This document shows, piece by piece, positions 11,149 through 23,100 of a stretch of DNA of 64,000 nt. This DNA comes from Hofstenia miamia. Taxonomy: Eukaryota > Xenacoelomorpha > Acoela. The position numbers were made by a program, and so were the translations under genes. The stretch is taken from the NCBI GenBank assembly GCA_004352715.1, contig SCFE01000049.1, forward strand, positions 1,377,666 to 1,441,665, written 5' to 3'. How positions within the stretch are numbered: the stretch's first letter is position 1; every line of letters begins with the position of its first letter. The notes under the pieces are model-generated. The model had not been told where the DNA came from. It searched no databases and was given only the letters and a program-made list of their open reading frames with translations.

Positions 11149-14100
11149 ATGTCTCGAAACGAAATGATGTCTTTGAGATTAAGCGCATACTCATCACTTG
11201 TCAACTCGAAATCTTTTCGAATCTTTGCAGGAAGTGATGAATATTTCTCTGAAATCGTCGTGAAATAGTCTTCATCATAACTAAGAATTGTCATTAGCAA
11301 ATTTATTAATTTTATATTCACTATACCCATCAAATTCTGAAGACTTTTTTTGAGTAAAAAAAAACTAAAGCATGTATGAACGAGACATCAATAAATGCAA
11401 AACAGAGCAATGAAAATGTTTTCAGAAAATTAAATATTTTTAAGAATGAAAGAAGAAAAGTGCTTTTTACTGATCTCTTTGTCTGATCTTGTGATATAAA
11501 TTAATAATCCATTTAATATTCTTTGTCCAAGAACTCAGGAAATTAGATATCTGTGAAAATTTCGTTTTGAATTTGCAAAATTAAGTTGATATTTTATAAG
11601 ATTCTCGATTATAATGAAAATGCATGAAATTGTAGAAACCATATTATTTTTCAAATGAAAGAACTTGGACCTTCCAGCATTTCAAAATACTGCATAAATC
11701 TCCTTAAAATCGCTTAAAAGTAATTAAAATATAGAACTTTTCATCAATTTAATCTTACATTATGACTATCCTTGGCAGTTGACGTGCGTTGTTTGGCTGA
11801 TCGTGACCTAAACATGCTCAATTGTAAATTTTAATGAGCAAATGCACCGACATCAATTTAATATAAGATGGTATTTTAATTTTATAGAACCTTCTTCAGA
11901 AGTTGATTCACTTTCTAAATTTTTTTAAACAAGTTTATTAATTGTATACAATTGTAAGTCTCTCAGCATCTTCAAGATCTGATGATTCATGGAGCATTGG
12001 GGAGTTCATATTTGAATTTATTATTAAAATTTAATATTGAAGCTCCCTATACAGCAGTATATCTATTTAACAAAATATAAATGGGATTGCAATATACTAA
12101 GAAACTAGAAAATGATGTTTTTCAAAATGGAAACGTATTTGAAGTATTGTAAATATAATTTTATAGATTTGTGCTTTAAGAAAGATTCGTTGATTGCAAC
12201 AAATTTATCATTGCAATTGCTGGAATTTCAACTAATTGAAAAATGGACTAATAGTCAAGTTTTTGTTGTTTAACTTCAAATTTACAAGAAATTAATCTTA
12301 ATTTTTGCTTTTACCTTGTAGCGTTAATTATCCATTGAATTGGAAGTTATTAATTAGGCTAAAGCAGATATCATAAAGTATACATTGGAGGTGCAATGGC
12401 TTTTTAAATGTCATACATATACAGGGGGTACCCATAAGTTTCTGCAGTGACAGAAATTAATTTGTTGAAGAATTCGTGGCATCCACAAACTTGTAAAATT
12501 CAGTATTAACATCTTGTGCTTTTCTCGCATTAAAAAGCTCGGTTTTCTTGCTTTCGTGTGTTGTTAACAATCTTGACCATCGATCGAAGGCTCAGCGCTT
12601 CGTGATTGCAGCTCACACCGAAGCTTCACCTCTGCTTGCGCTGTTACGGTTGATCATTCGAATTTTCTCAACCGTTTGTTTCAAGTAAAGTCATGGATTT
12701 TTCTCGCGAAGACATCAGAAAATTGATTTATTACGGCTGGAAACGTGGATTGACGACAGAAGATGTCCATAAGGANNNNNNNNNNNNNNNNNNNNNNNNN
12801 NNNNNNNNNNNNNNNNNNNNNNNNNNNNNNNNNNNNNNNNNNNNNNNNNNNNNNNNNNNNNNNNNNNNNNNNNNNNNNNNNNNNNNNNNNNNNNNNNNNN
12901 NNNNNNNNNNNNNNNNNNNNNNNNNNNNNNNNNNNNNNNNNNNNNNNNNNNNNNNNNNNNNNNNNNNNNNNNNNNNNNNNNNNNNNNNNNNNNNNNNNNN
13001 NNNNNNNNNNNNNNNNNNNNNNNNNNNNNNNNNNNNNNNNNNNNNNNNNNNNNNNNNNNNNNNNNNNNNNNNNNNNNNNNNNNNNNNNNNNNNNNNNNNN
13101 NNNNNNNNNNNNNNNNNNNNNNNNNNNNNNNNNNNNNNNNNNNNNNNNNNNNNNNNNNNNNNNNNNNNNNNNNNNNNNNNNNNNNNNNNNNNNNNNNNNN
13201 NNNNNNNNNNNNNNNNNNNNNNNNNNNNNNNNNNNNNNNNNNNNNNNNNNNNNNNNNNNNNNNNNNNNNNNNNNNNNNNNNNNNNNNNNNNNNNNNNNNN
13301 NNNNNNNNNNNNNNNNNNNNNNNNNNNNNNNNNNNNNNNNNNNNNNNNNNNNNNNNNNNNNNNNNNNNNNNNNNNNNNNNNNNNNNNNNNNNNNNNNNNN
13401 NNNNNNNNNNNNNNNNNNNNNNNNNNNNNNNNNNNNNNNNNNNNNNNNNNNNNNNNNNNNNNNNNNNNNNNNNNNNNNNNNNNNNNNNNNNNNNNNNNNN
13501 NNNNNNNNNNNNNNNNNNNNNNNNNNNNNNNNNNNNNNNNNNNNNTATATATATATATATATATACAATAAGGTAAAAACTTTATTGGGAGATTAAATTG
13601 TTCAGAGTTGGAAGCTCGGCTGGCCTGGTCTAGAAATGAGATGACTAACAAAAAATAAGTGCAAAAATTGGAGAGTAAGTATAACTTTACAGTGAAACCT
13701 TAATTACCTCAGAAGCTGTCACTAGCTTCATAATTACAGGCAAGTTAAGTTTCTGAACGTTTTGAAGATTTTACTCAAATACAGGTGCTTAAAGTGCAGC
13801 GCTAATCCGCTACTGCAGAATAGTTTGCTTAGAACACTCGCCAATTGAGTGGAATTTCTTATAGAAATTGGAATTTTTGCTTACTATTATTATATTTGAA
13901 CAAACCTTTGCGTTGGGGTCTCTGCTATTGGTGAACTGACGAAAAGTGTTGGACCAGTACCCGATGGCGCCATTTCATCAAGAGGTTCCGGATGAATTGC
14001 TAAACTATTTTTAATGAAATTGTCAAATTACGAAAAGAATTTATTGGTAAGTTTAGCAAATTAGTGTAAAAATTCGAAATAAGTACGTTCTATTTCTTCA

Positions 14101-17100
14101 AACACTCGTGCTGAGGGTACCCTAAGACCACTTCTGGCAGACGATGATCTTATCGGTTGAAATGATGATTGCGAACTCATGACAGACGATGTGCTCGCTT
14201 TTCTCATGCTATATCTAGAACTGCTTTGCAAGTTAGAATTATTACTTTTTCGGGTTTCTTGTTTCTAAATCCAACTAAATTTAAAAGAAATCAATGCAAG
14301 AACTCACAGTAGTTGCATCATTGATAATTCGACTTTGCCATTTCTCTTCTATATCTTTTTGCTCATGAAGTGTGCATCGAGTTCTTTCGCCCCCTGGTGA
14401 TTTTGCATTGTAACAAGTAGCCAATGCAGTGTATGTATAATTATTCTCCACATTTAAGGAGTTAAGAAGCCACAACAGAGCGCACAACTGCTTATATATT
14501 GGTCCCCTAAATAATTAGTAAATTTTAAACTGATTAATTCGCAAATATTATAAACATCAAAATTACGAGTGTTTATTTACCAAAATATATTAAGAGATTT
14601 TCAATAAATCAGCATTATTTTTATAGTTAAAAAATTAATTTTCAATCTCTAGGATATACTTACTTTGCAAAACATCAAGGCTTAAGCCCTTTTTTATAAC
14701 ATTTGACATTGGAAGTATTTAAAAAAATTACAATGCTTAGACTTAAATTTGAGTGTATACCATCAATTCTAACTTAAGATCTCAGATATATCATGAATTA
14801 AATATATTTATGAGGCCAATTACACTGTCTATGACAGGAGTGGCCAACCTGTGGCGCATTGCTAGATGAGGGGCGCATTACAACCTTGAAGTAGAGCAGT
14901 AGGCGCCAGGGGTGCCGATTATGGTATGGTACCATACTATTATGTACCATATTATGGATAGCATAATGGNTTTGTAATAGTGGATTGTAAACAAATACTT
15001 AAGATGAAGTTGTTTCCTATTTGTAATAGTGGATTGTAAACAAATACTAAAGATGAAGTTGTTTCCTATTTGTAATAGTTGACTGACAATTAATTTGTTT
15101 CAAAATTTATAATGTTTGCGGATAACAAAAAACATTGTGTTCAAAAACAAACAAAAAATAATTTGTTCATTTTAAAAGTTGTTTCTGAATGTTCCAGTAT
15201 CCGTAGGCTGTACACATAATTAAATATAGTGCTTATTTCTATAAACCTGTCTTCTTTATCTGATTTTATTTTCATATACATGTATATACTAATTAAATAT
15301 ATTATTTATGTCTGTAAACAATTTTCACAAATAGACTGCAATATAAAGGTTGTGTGGCGCATCTGAACCCGTGTGTTTAAAAATTAGCGCATTGTATGCC
15401 AAGGGCTGGCCACCCCTGGTCTATGGAGATAGGTTTTCAATTGTAAAGTTTTGTAACTAAAGTAAGATAAAATGATACTTATAGTAGCTTCGAATCCTAA
15501 ATTGTAAACTGAAAAATTTTTGTTCTTAACTGTAAGTATTTTGTAATGTAATACAGATTTGAAAATAAAATATGTCGTAATAACGTTTGTTTTTCAGACA
15601 GACTTCCAATCAAATAAACTATGAAAATTTAGTGTTTAAGTGTGGTACGAAAAATAAAGTTAGTCGAAATCAATATAAATTATTTTAAAGCATGGCAATT
15701 AAGTTATTGCAACTTACTGAACTATAGGATCTGACTTGGTGCTGTCAAAGATGTTTTGCTTAGGTGTAAAAGGGCGATGAATTTCTCCATGCCTTCTTCT
15801 GGTCTCAAAGTGAGCGATGTTATCAACTCCTTTCAAGGGCTTTGCGGCACAGGATGGCAATGAATCATCAGATATATCAGCAGTAGAATCATCACTAAAG
15901 TTTCACTCTACAGAATCAGAATACTAAGAGGGTAAGAACAACATAAGAACTTCAATAAATTACGGATTTGTTAAAAGTTGACAAAATCTCTTCGATATAT
16001 TGTATTTGTGATTCCAAAGTACCATGTGCTTAAGGTACCATTATCTATNAAGTTGTTTCCTATTTGTAATAGTGGATTGTAAACAAATACTTAAGATGAA
16101 GTTGTTTCCTATTTGTAATAGTGGATTGTAAACAAATACTTAAGATGAAGTTGTTTCCTATTTGTAATAGTGGATTGTAAACAAATACTAAAGATGAAGT
16201 TGTTTCCTATTTGTAATAGTTGACTGACAATTAATTTGTTTCAAAATTTATAATGTTTGCGGATAACAAAAAACATTGTGTTCAAAAACAAACAAAAAAT
16301 AATTTGTTCATTTTAAAAGTTGTTTCTGAATGTTCCAGTATCCGTAGGCTGTACACATAATTAAATATAGTGCTTATTTCTATAAACCTGTCTTCTTTAT
16401 CTGATTTTATTTTCATATACATGTATATACTAATTAAATATATTATTTATGTCTGTAAACAATTTTCACAAATAGACTGCAATATAAAGGTTGTGTGGCG
16501 CATCTGAACCCGTGTGTTTAAAAATTAGCGCATTGTATGCCAAGGGCTGGCCACCCCTGGTCTATGGAGATAGGTTTTCAATTGTAAAGTTTTGTAACTA
16601 AAGTAAGATAAAATGATACTTATAGTAGCTTCGAATCCTAAATTGTAAACTGAAAAATTTTTGTTCTTAACTGTAAGTATTTTGTAATGTAATACAGATT
16701 TGAAAATAAAATATGTCGTAATAACGTTTGTTTTTCAGACAGACTTCCAATCAAATAAACTATGAAAATTTAGTGTTTAAGTGTGGTACGAAAAATAAAG
16801 TTAGTCGAAATCAATATAAATTATTTTAAAGCATGGCAATTAAGTTATTGCAACTTACTGAACTATAGGATCTGACTTGGTGCTGTCAAAGATGTTTTGC
16901 TTAGGTGTAAAAGGGCGATGAATTTCTCCATGCCTTCTTCTGGTCTCAAAGTGAGCGATGTTATCAACTCCTTTCAAGGGCTTTGCGGCACAGGATGGCA
17001 ATGAATCATCAGATATATCAGCAGTAGAATCATCACTAAAGTTTCACTCTACAGAATCAGAATACTAAGAGGGTAAGAACAACATAAGAACTTCAATAAA

Positions 17101-20100
17101 TTACGGATTTGTTAAAAGTTGACAAAATCTCTTCGATATATTGTATTTGTGATTCCAAAGTACCATGTGCTTAAGGTACCATTATCTATCTATCTATCTA
17201 TCTATCTCTATCTATCTATCTCTATCTATCTCTATCTATCTCTATCTATCTATATCTATCTATCTCTATCAATCTCTATCTATCAATCTCTATCTATCAA
17301 TCTCTATCTATCAATCTTTATCTATCTATCTCTATCTATCTATCTCTATCTATCTATATCTATCTCTATCTATATCTATCTCTCTATCTCTCTATATATA
17401 CATGTACATATATTAAGAAATAGACTTGCCAACGAGCCGACATTTCCAATCTCGGCTCGGCTCGGCTCGGCTCGTTTAAATTTTGTGTAAGTACGGCCGG
17501 CTCGCCACATAAAATCTTTGAATGAGGCTCGTTTTAGCTCGTTATTTTTTTTAAAAATACTGTGCTCAAAGAATTTTTTACAAAGCTCTTCCTATTATTT
17601 TATAAACATTTCTTAAATAAGATTATAGAAAAGGCATACTGACTGCAAAAAGAAGAAAAATCTTCATAATCAAATTAACAAGCAGAACTATAAACTTGCT
17701 TTGCCTAAAATAGGCTCGTTTTGTGCTCGTTGTATNTATATATATATAGTTTATCATCAGTTGGTAGTTGTTGTTGTTTATCGCCCAGATCACGCGCTTT
17801 TCGTGATGACTAGTTGTTTTCATGTTTTTGTAAATATTGTAAATACGCATTGTATACAAGACACCCAAGCATCTGTAAATAGAGAAATAGTTTAACCGTG
17901 TTTTCTTGTTCACTAGAATCACTGTTGTTCTAGTATATGTTCACCTCGGCGACCTTCTGCTTTGACACTAAGTCCTCTGGCAAAGTTCTCTCTAGATTCA
18001 ACCGAGTGATTCTACAATAGGGATATAGTAAACTGAAAGTGAAAAACCAGTATTTAAATCTCAAAAACTTCTTTTTGTGTTTGAAGTACTTGCAAATAAC
18101 CATTGTTTTCAATGGGAAATCCGATTTTTTATAAAACATCTAATATATTTCTATACTTAGTGTTCAGAAATGAGGTGGTCTAGTGACCATGGGTACAATA
18201 AACTCCATGATTTATTTTACTCTCAAGATCTCAGTGCGCAAAGTGAGAGTTTGTCTTCTTGCTAATAAGAGATGTAAAACAAAAACTTACTCCTCGATGA
18301 TGCCGTCAACTTCAATTTCTTCAACACTACCAGAAGTTGTTTTTGCTGGGGCACTCTTCGGTGGGTGATTGCGAAAACGGAATTTTCCAGGACGATTTCC
18401 AGTTACTGAGGTGTGAGGCCTGATTACTCTAGCTTCATCAAATAAACTAAAGAATCTTATTTATAGAATATAACTAAGATTATTCACTAAAAATGCCACA
18501 GAACCTCAACCGGACTGTGATTCAACTCGTATCTTGCTGGGCAGTGCATGCGTCTCGACATACCTAAGAGCTTGCCTTACATGAAATTGCTTGAAATTCA
18601 CAATTTGACTAAAGCACCAACTAAGTATATAATTTTAATCTAAATTCAGTTCTGTGCTTAACAAAAAGAACTAAATTACAGTGATGAAGATGTTTTAGAG
18701 ACAATGATTAGCATCATTCTAAAGCTATTGACATTTAAGCTAGAAAAGTATTATTAAGTAAACCAGGGATTTACGCTTTTATCAGGACTGTGTACAGTTT
18801 TACAGAACTGTTTCTAGGTTTAATATTAATATGTTTACATTGAAATAGTGCGATCTGTGTGTTGATACACTTATTTTCTTTGTAAACTCGTATTCGTTAT
18901 TAAGTAGAGAAATTCTCTAATTTGGTTGGTTAAAGTTTAACAAATTTGTGCGTCATACACTTTTGAGGCGCCATTTACCATAAACCTTAAGTGTAACAGA
19001 TTGATGAACCATGAGCATGATGTTTGACTGAAGAGGGGAACTTTGAAGACATGGTGTGTTCAAAAAGGGGCCTGTGGACAATTAAAAATACTTGTAGATA
19101 ATACATATGAGAAAAAGCGCCAAGAATTGTCCCAAATATTTGCCCTGCTATATTCAATGATCCAAAATACCATTTTATTGGTCTATGTTCTTTCTGATTT
19201 TCTGCTGAAAATCAAGAATAAGTTTCGATATTCATATTAGCGTAATCACAATTTGGGGTATTTGACCGGATTTTAGGAGAACAGCATTAAAACCCTAATT
19301 CACAACATCATTTTTTAGACCTTTTTTATTTTAATCCAAATGGTTTATTGCATTATAATTATGTCCCTATTTTACGAAATTTAAATCTTTGTTGGCCTCA
19401 AACATTATTTTCTGTACTGTAGTTTGGAATTGTAAATCCGAACTCTATGTATCATTAAATTTAATAAACTTTAATAATAGAATGAAATTATTTCTAGTTT
19501 AAATATCAAATTTAAATGTAACTTAGTACCTGGAGACATCGTACTGAAGCTCTTCTATCAGTGTAGAATTAGGATCTTGTGGTACAAGAAATTCTACTGA
19601 TTTGGGGCGCTCTTCTATTACCTAAGAAATGATCAGTTTTATAATATCTTAAATCCAATAATGCCTGCTCATTTTCCTTTACCATTTCGGGGAAGACATC
19701 TTTGCCCAATCGTTGCTGTGCAATTTGTTGTCTAAAAATCTCACATTAATTTAGTGCTCTACCCTGATGAGTTACAGAATACTGGAAAAAAATAGAGCAC
19801 AAAACAACATTAATGTGCTATAAAATTAATTATAGTAATTGATTAATATAATTTTAGGCCTAGGTATCGGTGTATTGGCACAATCAATTGGAAATGCATG
19901 AAAATGCGAAAAAAAATTTTAGAGGAAATGTCCACTGTCTCCTTTTTCAATCACTCCTAGTACCCTACCATTTAATTAATTTTTTTAATCAAACTAATTC
20001 TAGTTTCAAATTAGCTGCCTCAAAAAATTTTATTGGATAATTTATTTACAATTTTAATCACATGAAAATGCTGAATTTCTTTCATGCCAAAGTACTGTAG

Positions 20101-23100
20101 TAAATAAATTAAGTGTTTCTAAAAGATTTTTTAATTTCTGCAGTTGCTCCATGGATGATGCACGCATGAAAGTCAAACAGCAAAAAATTTTAAAAAATTC
20201 AAAAAATTTCAACAGCAATGTCACGCGGATAATTAAGGTTAATTATATTTTAAGCCCTTGTATGTTTTTGGCTTTGATATAGTAGCATTAGTTCATTGTA
20301 CTTTGATTTCTTCCTTTCTTACAAATATAATGGCAATATACTTAAGAAATGGGCCTGCCACTCAATTATTGGCGTGAGTAATATCTAGAAGTTTGTAATC
20401 ATACGATTTCTGTTCAAAAACGATCCGACCTTCTGCCTGAAAATACAAAATATAATTGATTTTAAAAATTTTGGTAAATTTCGTCAACATGGTCCTCTTG
20501 GAGGTACACACATTTCCCCCAGCGTTTCGGCCACTTCTGAAATTTCTATTGAATTCACATTGTCATGGTGAATCTGAAAAATCACACGTCTGGCCGCTTT
20601 CTTTGCACATCATTGCAAGAAGGCGTCCTAGAACTCCTAAGTAGTACTCTTTGTTGATTGTCTGGAGCTTACTCATGATGAGCATTTCCTTGGGTATCAA
20701 TAAAACATGTTAACATCCCTTTCACATTGCTTCGAACCTGTTTTACTTTTTTGGAATTTGGAGACTTTGAATATGTCCATTTCGAGGATTGAAACTTGGT
20801 TTTAGGGTTATCAAAGTAAACCCAGCATTCATCAGCAGTGATGATAGTGTTCATGAAATATAGATCATTGCATTGCGAAATCCAACCTGTCCTGAGAAAC
20901 TTCCTTCCTGACTTCTTTTTGTTGTTGTGTGACTTACAAATGAACTTTACTGCCACTCTTCACAAGCACAAATATTTAGTTAAGATGAGTGCACTTACTC
21001 CAACTTCATCAGCAATATCTTTTATTGTTAAACGGCAATCGTAGATCACTACCTTCTTTGTCACATCCTCTTTTTGGCTGGTGAATGCTCTTCAAGATAG
21101 TGGCCGACTATCTGTTGACATTCAATTATCTTTGAAGCGATTAGGCCGCTCCTTTATCTGAGTTTTGCTTAAAGCTTCTTCTCCAGAACTTGTCAAATCT
21201 TTCAAACTGTGTCCGCTTGAGTATCCTCAAGTTTTTAGGAAAATTTAATGCAGTACCTTTTTTAAAAAGCCTTCTGTCATTGAAATGCAATTTTTCTTTA
21301 CAGCAAAAACTAAGAAAACGTCGGATACATTTCCACAAAATGGTAGGTAGAGAAATAATGGATCGGGTGCATGACTTGAAACGCCTCACACTTACTCAGT
21401 GATTCTGACAGACCTCGTTTATTGTTAGCAATGACTCTAATGAAAAATTGGAAAGAATGAAGTTCATAAAATCTACGAAAGTTTTAACCTTATTTTTATT
21501 GGTGGGGTGCAAAACTGCCACCACATACCTTTGAAAATCAAAATTGTGCTTAGCTGCAAATTTTCACATGCAATATATTTCTATCCATTTCCTGAAAAAA
21601 TTACTTCAATATAAAAAATTTAATGTATTTTTATAAAGGTTAGTACTAATATATTACTATGCCAAAAATTTTTTGTTACACATTTAGTTCATTAAATTCC
21701 CCATGAGGCACTTTTTACAATTTGGGTAGCGGTAAAAAAGTAATTGCATCTGTATCACAGGTGAAACAAGCACAACCTTATAACTATTGACATATTTTGG
21801 TAACCTTGAGTTGTACAATGCTGATGTCACCAAAATATACTGACAATATGTAATATCATTATTTGTATTTAATGTTCTATGTTAAGAAAAGTTACCCGCT
21901 AAATTTCAAAGTTACCCCCCCTCAATAAAAATATGGTTAATGAGACATTATAAATATTTGTGAATTTTAGTGATAAAATGCGTTTCTCTCATTCGGTTTT
22001 CAAAAATTTATTATCTATAACTTGACAATCTTATTTCAATTTTAAAAACGTTACGTATTTAGAAAAAATTGTTTAGAATATTAATGATATATCAATGAAT
22101 AATGAACGTTGTATTTAACTGAGAAGATAACTGAGGTTATGGTTTTCAAAATAGCCGATCTCCCATTCTCTTGCAGCAACTCTTAAATATATTCATGAAC
22201 ATACTGATATATTTGTTAATAAGCAATAGTGTAAAAAAACAGTAAACTTGGAAATGAATTTTTCCCATTTTTTCTATGTTAAAAATAGATTATGAATTCG
22301 AACTCGTATTATTCAAAAAATCTCATTTTGTGTATTAGGAAAATATGTTTGAAATGAGCATAGGCTATTAGGCTGAATAAATTTCTTACTCTCCTTCTTT
22401 GAGGGTGTTGAAAAGAAGATCATGATCAACGTCTCCTTTATTGAGAGCTTTCTTCCCATATTTAATGTAATCGGGTTTTGGAATAGGTGTGTATTGCCTC
22501 TTAAACACGGGCTTTACTGGAGGAGGTGTCTTCATTGCTTCTGGAACCTAAGGTCACTCTATCATATTATATGATATGCTAAAGCATACGAACTCTTTAC
22601 AGAGTTAAGATTATAATAAAATAATTTCATTTCTACCGGCATACTAAGTACCATATTGTGGTATGGGTTTAAACCTATTTAGACTAGGATTTTTCAAAAT
22701 CTGTGAGGGCTTCAACAAAAAATATTTGAACGTTTATAACTCTCAAATTAAAGAAGACATTTAAAATCTAAAATCACCACAATATAGAAAATTGCTTCCT
22801 CTTTCTTTTTTATTAAAAATTTGCGAAGTGACCATGTTCCGTTTGGACGTGTCTTTGCGATTGTTTTCAATAAAGAAAATATTTCACAGGTAGTTGTTGT
22901 TCCCATTTGAGATTAGACGGCCTCATTATCGGAACACTAATTATGGAAATAATTTGAATATTTTTACAAAAATTGAATTTTTAATGAAAAAAATATTATT
23001 TGCGTGTAATTCAGGCATAAGTACATGTTTTAGCATATATCCTCATCATTCCATGAGTAGGCCAAATCCCATAGATGTGTTCATGAAGAAAACTTCCAAT

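Noticed and set aside
17119-17490. Long Tyr/Ser/Leu-rich open frames
   Set aside because: They are translations of the TATC microsatellite.
18490-18600. Possible tRNA-like or SINE sequence on the minus strand (GAGTTGAATCACAGTCC resembling a B box)
   Set aside because: I could not fold a tRNA or find a matching A box and tail.
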